This document shows, one piece after another, positions 14,931-21,002 of a DNA stretch of 31,842 bases. Below the pieces are notes generated by a model that ran no database searches, was not told the origin of the DNA, and was given only the letters and a program-made list of their open reading frames with translations. Numbering within the stretch: position 1 is the first letter of the stretch; every line of letters starts with the position of its first letter. The position numbers and the translations under genes were made by a program. The DNA lies in IMG/VR virus record IMGVR_UViG_3300045741_000099, positions 1-31,842 of that record; one strand, written 5' to 3'. The DNA is from a virus.

Positions 14931-15494
14931 TCAACGCACGCCGAAGTCCGCTGTCGCTACGGCGCCGAGCATCGTGTCGAGTTCGTTCGCGTTGCAGCAC
15001 GCATCCGGGTGGATCATGCCGGGGTCGTCGCCATCCGTGCGGAAGTCCACGAGGTCGCAGCCGCCTTGCTCGCTGAGCCTGCCCTGCTCGTCGCACTTCG
15101 CGACGAAGTGCCGACACCGCTTGCACGACCAGCCGGCGCCCGCCGGGTTGTTCTGGTAGCCGCTCTGGATAGGCGTGATGAAGTCGAGCGGCTTGGCTTG
15201 CGCGCTGAGCTTCGGCTGGCCGTAGAGCCAGAACGAGCACGAGCCCGTCGCCAGGATCTCCACGTCGGGTCCGTGCGCGATGCAGCGGCGCGTGTCGCTG
15301 ATCCAGCTCGGACAATCGCGGCACTCGTACTGCGTCTGGTAGCCGGTGCTGAGCGGCTGACGTGAACCCTGGTGATCAGGGTAGACGTGCAAGTAGACGA
15401 CGCCCTGCTTCGACACCCGCCCGGAGGCGGCTTCGACTTGCAGAGCGTCGTCTTCTTCACCGACGACGCGCGCCGCCCATAGCGCGAGTCCCAT
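14931..15494 (-). CDS. Cysteine-rich putative metal- or Fe-S-binding phage protein
   Basis: The 187-residue protein has ten Cys in its last two thirds, in two clusters: Cys58, 61, 71, 86 and Cys124, 127, 134, 146, followed by the pair 166-167. Both begin with C-x2-C (CRDCPSW and CKRCRHF), then a third Cys after 6-9 residues and a fourth after 11-14, so the module appears doubled. This is a metal-site pattern: zinc ribbon or high-potential iron-sulfur-like. A phage tail tip iron-sulfur protein is known in lambda (gpL), but this gene lies next to the capsid genes. The start is ATG 15494 with a GAGAG ribosome site. Structural or redox role unknown; family not named. Confidence 0.65.
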   Translation of the reverse strand: MGLALWAARVVGEEDDALQVEAASGRVSKQGVVYLHVYPDHQGSRQPLSTGYQTQYECRDCPSWISDTRRCIAHGPDVEILATGSCSFWLYGQPKLSAQAKPLDFITPIQSGYQNNPAGAGWSCKRCRHFVAKCDEQGRLSEQGGCDLVDFRTDGDDPGMIHPDACCNANELDTMLGAVATADFGVR

Positions 15495-15506
15495 CGGCTC
15501 TCGCGA

Positions 15507-16046
15507 TCAGCCGATGACGAGCCAGATGACGGTGCTCGTGTCGAGGGCGTTCGAGCTGTTGATGGCGAAGCTACCGGGGGCGCCGACCACCTTCGAGCCG
15601 GTGGACAGCGAGCCAGGAGTCCCGCCAGCGAGCCCGCTCGGGAACGCCATCACGACGCTCGCCGCCGTGATGTTCGCCGCGACGCTGACGGTGCCAGCGA
15701 CGAGGACCGCCGTGCCCGTCTGCACGCTCGCCTTCGGCACGGCAGCGTTCGCGGTGGCCTGAGCTGCGGCGGCTGCCGCCGTCGCGCTCGCGCCGGTCGT
15801 CTGCTGGTTCTGGTCGAGCGCGCCGTCCATGATCTCGGCCATCGTGGTCGGCTCGCCGCCACGCAGCCGAATGGACTGCGCTTGAGCTGCCGCCGCGACG
15901 AGCGCGGGAGTGGACGCGAACAACTGACCGCCGACGCTCTGGAGCGCGGCGATGGTCGTCGCATCCGTCACGGAGTCGAACGCCTCGCCCGCGTAGTGGG
16001 ACTGAGTGCCGAGCTGGACGTTGTTGATGAGGTACTGCGTTGACAT
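15507..16046 (-). CDS. Ala/Thr-rich structural-type protein after the major capsid gene
   Basis: The 179-residue protein starts at ATG 16046, with AAGGAG about eight bases upstream; a longer in-frame start at 16094 would overlap the hairpin. After an N-terminal region (STQYLINNVQLGTQSHYAG) comes an Ala/Thr-rich helix (residues about 100-117), then beta strands with Val/Ala/Gly (VQTGTAVLVAGTVSVAANIT) and an ending TSTVIWLVIG. The VLVAG-type C-terminal half looks like domains common in tail fibres or head decoration proteins. Position directly after the capsid gene suggests head decoration or a head fibre. Confidence 0.6.
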   Translation of the reverse strand: MSTQYLINNVQLGTQSHYAGEAFDSVTDATTIAALQSVGGQLFASTPALVAAAAQAQSIRLRGGEPTTMAEIMDGALDQNQQTTGASATAAAAAAQATANAAVPKASVQTGTAVLVAGTVSVAANITAASVVMAFPSGLAGGTPGSLSTGSKVVGAPGSFAINSSNALDTSTVIWLVIG

Positions 16047-16069
16047 CGTGGTGCTCCTTCTGCGCGAAA

Positions 16070-16099
16070 GGCGGGCGACGCCGTGAAGCGCCACCCGCC
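16070..16099 (-). terminator. GC-rich hairpin after the major capsid gene
   Basis: GGCGGG and CCCGCC form a 6-bp outer stem with a partly paired inside (GCGC/GCGT with wobble). On the minus strand it is followed by TTTCG only, so it may slow transcription or protect the capsid message rather than stop it. Confidence 0.4.
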
Positions 16100-16113
16100 C
16101 ATCACGCTACGGA

Positions 16114-17511
16114 TCAGCCGAGCGCGTGCTCGATGATGATCGCGCGCTTGTACCGCTGCGGGCCGGTCGTCGCGGTCACGTCGCTCGGGATCGGGAAGCC
16201 CGTGGTGATGCTCCAGGTGCTCGCCACGATGTCCTGCAAGCGGTCGATGGGCGCACGCAGCGTGAGCCGGATGCGCTCGGTGAGCACGGACAGACCCGCG
16301 TTCACCACGTCGAACTCGCCGAGCTTGCCGGTGATGCCGGCTTCGCTGACGTAGTTCGACTCGTTGAGGAACTTCTCGTAGAGCGCGCCGCGCCCGGTGA
16401 CGAGGATGCGGCCGATTCGGATGCCGGCGTTGTTCACCGTCTCCGCGCCGATGTCCTCGGAGTAGAGCGCGTTCGCGCCCGTGCTCGTGGTGTCGCCCGA
16501 GTTCAGGCTGTCCGGCGACTCCGTGTTCATGAAGAACATGATGCCGCTGATCGTCCCGATGAAGCCCTCGTGGTAGATCGTGTGCTCGGGCAGCGCGGTG
16601 TTGAGGCGCTGGAACGCGGGGTCCGTGAAGACCTGCGCGTTGCTGTCCGGGCTGATGTGCGCGTGGAAGTATCCGTCCTCGTGCGGCTGCACGTTCTGCC
16701 GACGCAGCTTGTTCACCGCGTTGATGGCGTCCTGAAGGACGAACGTGTCGGCCGCGCCGATGGCGTCCACCGAGTCGCCGCCACCCGAGCGGATCACGTC
16801 GGGCTTCGCGTTCGAGAGGATCGGCGTGCGCGCCGGGATGGGGTTCACTACGGGAGCGCCGAGCAGCACGACGCCGGGGCCGTAGGAGTCGTTCGCGTTG
16901 TCGGGCGTGAACCCGATGACGGTGTTCGCGGGCTCACCCACGACGCCGATGGTGATCGGCAGCGGGGTTCCGGGGCTGACGTTCGCGGGGCGAACGGTGC
17001 TGCCGGGGATCACCACGTCGGTGAAGCCGTTGAGCGCCGCGATGTGCAGCGTGGTCGCGCCCGCGAGAGCGGGATCGATGCTCGCCGTCTGGCCCGAGAG
17101 GTACGCCTTGAACAGCGCGTTTCGCGGGATGCGGTTGAGCGACTGACCCGCCTGGAGGCCGAGCTGGTGGATGTTGCGGAGGAACTGGTTCGCGTTCGCG
17201 ACCGCGCTCGTCGGCATGTGAGTGTCGATGGTTCCCGCGTAGCGGTCGAGCCGTGCTTCCCACTGTTCGTAGGAGATCGTCTGCGGCGTCGGGTCCGTGC
17301 CAGCCGCGAGCGGCTTCACGATGGGCCGCAGGAGGCCCGGACGCGACATGAACAGGTTCGTGCCGGTGTTCGCCGGCCACTCCTCGACCATCGCCTCGGC
17401 GCGGTACTGGAGCGCCGGATAGAGGCCGTCGTGGAACGCGCGTTCGAGAAGACCTTCCTGAACGAGCTGGAGGATTGCTGGCGGGATGCCGAGCACGAGA
17501 TTGGTAGGCAT
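16114..17511 (-). CDS. Major capsid protein (N4-gp56-like, HK97 fold)
   Basis: The 465-residue protein follows the scaffold and is preceded by the ribosome site AAGGAG. It has features of the N4-gp56 major capsid family: an N-terminal helix and E-loop-like part (LERAFHDGLYPALQYRAEAM, SYEQWEARLDRYAGTI), a long spine-helix region NANQFLRNIHQLGLQAGQSL, and the P-domain stretch GYFHAHISPDSNAQVFTDPA followed by GFIGTISGIMFFMNTESP, which carries the characteristic 'H-P-x-x-x-x-D-L'-like middle and the 'G-x-I-x-G-x-x-F-x' strand of this family. It forms the capsid shell. No sign of N-terminal cleavage or of a linked protease is visible. The start at 17511 is ATG. Confidence 0.87.
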   Translation of the reverse strand: MPTNLVLGIPPAILQLVQEGLLERAFHDGLYPALQYRAEAMVEEWPANTGTNLFMSRPGLLRPIVKPLAAGTDPTPQTISYEQWEARLDRYAGTIDTHMPTSAVANANQFLRNIHQLGLQAGQSLNRIPRNALFKAYLSGQTASIDPALAGATTLHIAALNGFTDVVIPGSTVRPANVSPGTPLPITIGVVGEPANTVIGFTPDNANDSYGPGVVLLGAPVVNPIPARTPILSNAKPDVIRSGGGDSVDAIGAADTFVLQDAINAVNKLRRQNVQPHEDGYFHAHISPDSNAQVFTDPAFQRLNTALPEHTIYHEGFIGTISGIMFFMNTESPDSLNSGDTTSTGANALYSEDIGAETVNNAGIRIGRILVTGRGALYEKFLNESNYVSEAGITGKLGEFDVVNAGLSVLTERIRLTLRAPIDRLQDIVASTWSITTGFPIPSDVTATTGPQRYKRAIIIEHALG

Positions 17512-17663
17512 GAGAACAGAACTCCTTGGGGTTGAAACATCGCCTGGTAGGTGACGAAGGTTGCCGCACGAAGTTCACGTCGATTGCGCGCCGACGGTGG
17601 CGGGAGGCGGCTGCCTCGTTCTCTACAGAATCGTGATCAGGGTGAACCGATGCGGTGCCTCCG
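17512..17663 (-). promoter_or_regulatory. 152-base leader of the major capsid gene
   Basis: This is the longest clean gap in the minus operon. It contains no reading frame with a ribosome site and lies between scaffold stop and capsid start. The only clear element is AAGGAG near the capsid ATG. I see no convincing -35/-10 pair, but a promoter or mRNA element increasing capsid output is plausible. Confidence 0.35.
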
Positions 17664-18509
17664 TCAATACGAGATGCCGCGCTTGCGCTTCTCGGCTTCC
17701 CACTCGGCCTTGCTCATCGTGTTCGGCATGCCGGGTTTCGCCGTCTTGGCGGCTGCTGCGTTCGTCGTGTTCGGCATCGGGCGCTGAACGGGGCGAGCGC
17801 CAGTCGTGAGCGGTCGGCGCTCGGGCTCGGGCTTCGGCGCGGGAGCGGGAGCGGGCGCCGCTGACGGCTGCACGCGAGCGAAGGCGGGCTTGCTCTTGGC
17901 GTAGGACGCGAACCACTTCTCCACGTCCTTGTCGGTCATCTTCGCCGCGTCGCGAGGGCTGACCTTCGTGAGCACCTGCCGCGCGTACAGGAACGCCACG
18001 TCGTCCACATAGTCGTCGCCGACGTAGCGAGAGGCGATCTTCCTGATGATCGAGTCCTGCTTCTCGAAGGCGCGCTGCTCGTCGGCGGCGCGGGCCTTCG
18101 TCCTCCAGGCATCGGCTTCCTTGCGAGCCTTCTCCAGATCGGCGTTCAGGCGCTCGACCTCGGACATCTTCGCGCGCTCGCGCTCCTCGCGCTCCTTCCG
18201 CATCTCCTCCAACTCGGACTTGATCTTGCGGATCTCGTTCGGGTCGTCGGTGCCGAACGCCTCGATGAGCTTCTTCCGCTCTGCGCGCTTCGCCTGCTCG
18301 ATGCGCTCGTTGAACTTCTCTTTCGAGAGAACCATCTCGTCGGTGCGCTTCGGCGGCGTCGCCTCGGGCGGCGTCTCGGCCGTCGTCGCTGGCGGCGTCG
18401 CACTCGACGAGGTGAACGTCGTCGGCGACGGCGTTGCCGCGCTCGGCACGGGCTCGGCCGGCGGCGCGATCTCGGGAAGGTCGGTGGTCAGGTCGGTCGT
18501 GGGGTCCAT
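17664..18509 (-). CDS. Capsid scaffold protein
   Basis: The 281-residue protein lies immediately before the major capsid gene and has the usual scaffold make-up: a disordered Pro/Thr/Ala-rich N-terminus (about residues 1-55), a long charged coiled coil (about 60-165; for example KSELEEMRKEREERERAKMS), a helical part with VGDDYVDDVAFLYARQVL, a second Pro/Ala-rich linker and a short basic C-terminal helix (KAEWEAEKRKRGISY). The basic C-terminal helix is the part that binds capsid protein in known scaffolds. It would be released or degraded on maturation. Start is ATG 18509 with GAGAGG about 14 bases upstream, or AGAAG nearer. Confidence 0.85.
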   Translation of the reverse strand: MDPTTDLTTDLPEIAPPAEPVPSAATPSPTTFTSSSATPPATTAETPPEATPPKRTDEMVLSKEKFNERIEQAKRAERKKLIEAFGTDDPNEIRKIKSELEEMRKEREERERAKMSEVERLNADLEKARKEADAWRTKARAADEQRAFEKQDSIIRKIASRYVGDDYVDDVAFLYARQVLTKVSPRDAAKMTDKDVEKWFASYAKSKPAFARVQPSAAPAPAPAPKPEPERRPLTTGARPVQRPMPNTTNAAAAKTAKPGMPNTMSKAEWEAEKRKRGISY

Positions 18510-18528
18510 GCGTGCTTCTCATCCTCTC

Positions 18529-18538
18529 ATTCGCGAAT
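18529..18538 (-). repeat. Palindrome ATTCGCGAAT upstream of scaffold gene
   Basis: This perfect 10-base palindrome lies in the 87-base gap between the scaffold gene and the gene before it, close to the scaffold ribosome site. It could be a protein-binding site; by itself it is short and may be chance. Confidence 0.3.
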
Positions 18539-18539
18539 C

Positions 18540-18560
18540 GGGACGGCCTCTCACCGTCCC
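18540..18560 (-). terminator. Hairpin A upstream of scaffold gene
   Basis: GGGACGG and CCGTCCC form a perfect 7-bp stem with a 7-base loop. It stands next to hairpin B in the same gap; no U-tract follows on the minus strand. Confidence 0.45.
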
Positions 18561-18570
18561 ATCACTTCAC

Positions 18571-18591
18571 CGTGCGCGAGCATCGCGCACG
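18571..18591 (-). terminator. Hairpin B, 9-bp perfect stem after the 231-residue gene
   Basis: CGTGCGCGA and TCGCGCACG form a 9-bp perfect stem with the loop GCA. It begins six bases after the stop codon of the upstream gene. The stable GC stem, without a U-tract, suggests transcript end protection, an attenuator or a processing site between decoration-type gene and scaffold. Confidence 0.5.
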
Positions 18592-18596
18592 CGGCA

Positions 18597-19292
18597 TCAC
18601 ATGATCGGGCTGGTCGCTTCGAGGAGCGCGTTCACGTCGGCGGCGCTCGTCACGAGCAGCGTCACCGTCGCGTTCGTCGGCGCGTCGGTCGCGTTGTTGA
18701 ACGAGACGTTGGCCTTCGCCACGTCGAGCCGCGCCTGCGTGGTCGCCGGGAGGCCAGCCGCCGGGACGAGCACGATCTTCCCACCGGGCACCGCGCCCGC
18801 GTTCACGACCGCGCTGAGCAGCGTGATCACGCCGCGAGCGACGAGCGCAGCCGGGAGGGCGAGCACGCCGACCGCGACGCTGCCGGTGTACTGGATCACG
18901 TCGCCCTTCATGGGGAGGTAGTCCACGTCGATGTTCGTGTACGCGCTCGCGGCGAGGACGACGATGTTGCCGTTCGGCGCGACCGCGATCTGACCGTCGG
19001 CCGGCGTTGCGCCGAACGCCTGCGGAGCCAGCTCGCCGAGCGTGCCCGCTGCGGTCGTCTTGCGCGCGTAGGCGCGGAGGATGGTCGCGCCGGTCGCGTC
19101 ACCCGGAAGGACGAACACCTGCTCCGTCGCGAGGTTGCCGTTGCTCACACCGCCAGCAACCGGAGTCGCCTGACGAAGCTGCGTGGTGATGCTGCTGCGG
19201 AGGATGCCGCCGAAGTGCAGGACGCGCAGGCCATCGGCGAGCGTGTTCGGGTTGGCGCTGTCGAGGACGGTCTTGAGTGCGGGTGCCGACAT
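18597..19292 (-). CDS. Probable capsid decoration / head protein
   Basis: The 231-residue protein sits one gene before the scaffold, a common place for decoration proteins. It is beta-rich and low in charge with many Ala, Val, Thr and Gly; strands such as GQIAVAPNGNIVVLAASAY and DVIQYTGSVAVGVLALPAAL repeat along it, and the C-terminal end (ATVTLLVTSAADVNALLEAT) ends in a helix. A middle strand pair ending in PMKGDVIQYTG fits a beta-tulip or barrel-like decoration fold. Start ATG 19292 has AGGAG 12 bases upstream. Assignment is by place and composition only. Confidence 0.55.
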   Translation of the reverse strand: MSAPALKTVLDSANPNTLADGLRVLHFGGILRSSITTQLRQATPVAGGVSNGNLATEQVFVLPGDATGATILRAYARKTTAAGTLGELAPQAFGATPADGQIAVAPNGNIVVLAASAYTNIDVDYLPMKGDVIQYTGSVAVGVLALPAALVARGVITLLSAVVNAGAVPGGKIVLVPAAGLPATTQARLDVAKANVSFNNATDAPTNATVTLLVTSAADVNALLEATSPIM

Positions 19293-19320
19293 GGTTTCTG
19301 CGTGCTCCTTGGATGCGGCG

Positions 19321-19749
19321 TTACTGGTTGCCGCAGACGAAGTATTCGATGCGTGACGTGCCCTTGAGTTCCAGCTTCTTCAGGAAGTTGATGTCGCTGA
19401 ACTCGATCATCACGATCCCCTGGATGCCAGGGTCCGTGACGATGATGTTCCCACCTGAGCCGTCGTCTTGCGTCCGTCGCATCGAGATCGGCGCGTCCGA
19501 CTTCAGGTAGAGGAAGTTCGCCTTCATCACGGCGGCGCCCGCCGTGCCCGCTGGCTCGGAGAGCTGGACGAACGCGAGCGAGCTGTTGAGCAGCATCGTC
19601 AAGATGCCGGACGCGACCTGGAAGCCCTTGCCTCCGCAGCCGCCACCTCCGGTCGAGAGCGGTGTGCTCATCGACATGGCGGGGAACCCGCCATCGCTCA
19701 CACAGCCAGAGCCGGCCGTGAGCGTTCCGTCGATCTTGAGGACGCTCAT
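19321..19749 (-). CDS. Structural-type hypothetical protein
   Basis: This 142-residue protein begins at ATG 19749 seven bases after the previous stop. Its N-terminus is Gly/Ser/Cys-rich (STPLSTGGGGCGGKGFQVAS), and the rest is beta-rich with alternating hydrophobics (LLNSSLAFVQLSE; FLYLKSDAPISMRRTQDDGS; GIVMIEFSDINFLKKLELKG). Three Cys are present. The long beta run and the position suggest a head fibre or small decoration protein, but no family is recognised. Confidence 0.55.
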   Translation of the reverse strand: MSVLKIDGTLTAGSGCVSDGGFPAMSMSTPLSTGGGGCGGKGFQVASGILTMLLNSSLAFVQLSEPAGTAGAAVMKANFLYLKSDAPISMRRTQDDGSGGNIIVTDPGIQGIVMIEFSDINFLKKLELKGTSRIEYFVCGNQ

Positions 19750-19756
19750 CAGTCGC

Positions 19757-20086
19757 TCACGCGCCGAGCTTGAACGGCTTGTGAGCCGCGTTGCCGACGA
19801 CGGTGCCGATGGGGTTCCCTGCGTCCTGCGCGGGAGTCCCGCCGCCCGTGACCTCGGCAGCGGTGCGTCCGCCAGCCGGCGCGTCCTGCGGGTTCGTCGG
19901 CGCGGCGCCGTACTGCTGAGGACGGCTCACGCCGTAGCTCGGCGGCTGACCTCCACCCTTCGAGCTGCCGATGCCGGTCCCCTTCGGGTTCGTCACGAAG
20001 TCGTTGCCGCTTCCAGTCGCCATTCCGATGTCTCCTTTGCCGTCGCCGAACGGCGACGTGCGTGCATCTCCAGGTGTGTTCGGCAT
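19757..20086 (-). CDS. Low-complexity Gly/Pro/Asn-rich small protein with two good start sites
   Basis: The 109-residue frame is disordered-like (Gly, Pro, Asn, Ser, Gln) and ends in AHKPFKLGA. It begins at ATG 20086 with AAGGAG seven bases upstream. A second in-frame ATG at 20023 (residue 22) has its own AAAGGAG eight bases upstream, so two forms of 109 and 88 residues could be made. I find no family. Its place next to the small 82-residue protein, which also ends the group before the divergent cassette, suggests a small virion or assembly protein. Confidence 0.5.
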   Translation of the reverse strand: MPNTPGDARTSPFGDGKGDIGMATGSGNDFVTNPKGTGIGSSKGGGQPPSYGVSRPQQYGAAPTNPQDAPAGGRTAAEVTGGGTPAQDAGNPIGTVVGNAAHKPFKLGA

Positions 20087-20111
20087 GATCGATCTCCTTC
20101 TACCGTGGTGA

Positions 20112-20360
20112 TCACCGCTGCGTCAAACGCATCGGATGAACACTCGGGTCAGTGGCAGCGGGCCACGGGATCTCGTTCTCGCCGTCCTGCACGCGGCGCT
20201 CGGTGATCACGCGCTGCACGGTCATGCCGCGCGAGCGTGCTTCCTCGACGAGCTGCAACGGCGTCGGAGCGGCCGTGATGTTCTGGTTCGGTCCCTCGGG
20301 CATCTTGCCGACGTTCTGCGGTGAGGCGCCCTGATCGGTGAGCTTGAACGGACCCGCCAT
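20112..20360 (-). CDS. Small hypothetical protein, first gene after the divergent cassette
   Basis: The reading begins best at ATG 20360 and gives 82 residues (MAGPFKLTDQGASPQNVG onward). The N-terminus is Gly/Pro/Asn-rich, followed by a helix LQLVEEARSRGMTVQRVITE and a polar end. No strong ribosome site is seen. It shares the element PFKL with the end of the 109-residue neighbour. A longer frame upstream would run into the plus-strand gene's start and is not favoured. Promoter for this side is not identified; it may depend on read-through or a promoter in the 60-base divergent region. Confidence 0.5.
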   Translation of the reverse strand: MAGPFKLTDQGASPQNVGKMPEGPNQNITAAPTPLQLVEEARSRGMTVQRVITERRVQDGENEIPWPAATDPSVHPMRLTQR

Positions 20361-20424
20361 GCCCCGGAGTTTCGCAGGTCGCCGGGGCCGTGTCCAGCCC
20401 GAGCCGGGCGCCCTATTGATGGGC
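20361..20424. promoter_or_regulatory. Short divergent intergenic region
   Basis: About 60 bases lie between the minus-strand gene (start 20360) and the plus-strand gene (start 20425 or 20419). The region holds GCCCG-AGC-CGGGC, a 5-bp stem with 3-base loop, and TATTGAT at 20414-20420, four bases before ATG 20425. The latter may be a -10-like element of a leaderless transcript, but it matches the consensus weakly and no convincing -35 is present. Confidence 0.3.
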
Positions 20425-20766
20425 ATGTGGCTCCTGTTCGATGGCGGGTTCGTGAGCGTGGTTCAACACCGGGAAAACCAGGCGCTTCTGTGCGTTCGAG
20501 GCCGCGTCCGTGAGGACGTGGCGGCGTTCGTGAGGCTGGCCGAAAGCGACGCGGCCGTGAGCGAGACGCCCGACGCGGACTACCGCTTCAGGGCGGTGGT
20601 TCATCGCGGGAGCGTGCGGACGGCGGTGGCGAAGATCGTGACGGCGCTCGACTACGACAACTTCAAGACGCGCGTGGCGAAGTCTCAAGGGCTCAAGCGA
20701 GCGCGCTTGTATCACGAGGTCTGGGACTCGCTCGTGTCGCTGGACGACCGTTTCGGAAAGCGATGA
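20425..20766 (+). CDS. Conserved hypothetical protein, plus-strand cassette gene 1
   Basis: This gene runs against all its neighbours. The likely start is ATG 20425 (a second ATG lies at 20419), giving a 113-residue protein that begins MWLLFDGGFVSVVQHRENQ. The pattern M-W-[LI]-F-x-x-G-F-x-S-x-V-x-H-R at the start, VRGRVREDV in the middle, ETPDADYRFRAVV and DYDNFKTRVAK with LYHEVWDSL near the end resembles a family I recall from high-GC bacterial and phage genomes, with no known function. It has an alpha/beta composition. No ribosome site precedes the ATG, consistent with leaderless translation. The next gene starts eight bases after its stop, so the two form an operon. Confidence 0.7.
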   Translation: MWLLFDGGFVSVVQHRENQALLCVRGRVREDVAAFVRLAESDAAVSETPDADYRFRAVVHRGSVRTAVAKIVTALDYDNFKTRVAKSQGLKRARLYHEVWDSLVSLDDRFGKR

Positions 20767-20774
20767 GATGAGTC

Positions 20775-21002
20775 ATGGCCGAACGCATCACGACCTACGA
20801 CATCGACGAGGAGAACCCGACCGTCGCCTTCGAGTACAAGGGCAAGCGATACGGGCTCGACAAGTACGACGCGCTCTTTGAGAAGGGCGCGACGCTGGAC
20901 ACGATCTTCTACGTTCTGAAGAACGGCTCGAAGGTGTGCCCCGGAAAGTTCACGAGCAGCACGGACGACATCAAGATCGTGGACGACATCGGCTACATCT
21001 GA
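20775..21002 (+). CDS. Small acidic hypothetical protein, plus-strand cassette gene 2
   Basis: The 75-residue protein starts with ATG 20775, eight bases after the first cassette gene. It has alternating short strands and acidic patches (TTYDIDEENPTVAFEYKGKR; TSSTDDIKIVDDIGYI), and one Cys. No family is recognised. The last 10 bases overlap the convergent end of the large minor head gene (stop at 20993-20995), so the 3' ends of opposite transcripts would be complementary there. It could be a small partner of the first gene. Confidence 0.65.
   Translation: MAERITTYDIDEENPTVAFEYKGKRYGLDKYDALFEKGATLDTIFYVLKNGSKVCPGKFTSSTDDIKIVDDIGYI

Noticed and set aside
14566-15324. A 252-codon minus-strand frame
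   Set aside because: The first half is a shadow of the Cys-rich gene; the real gene starts at ATG 14901 with GAGGAG.
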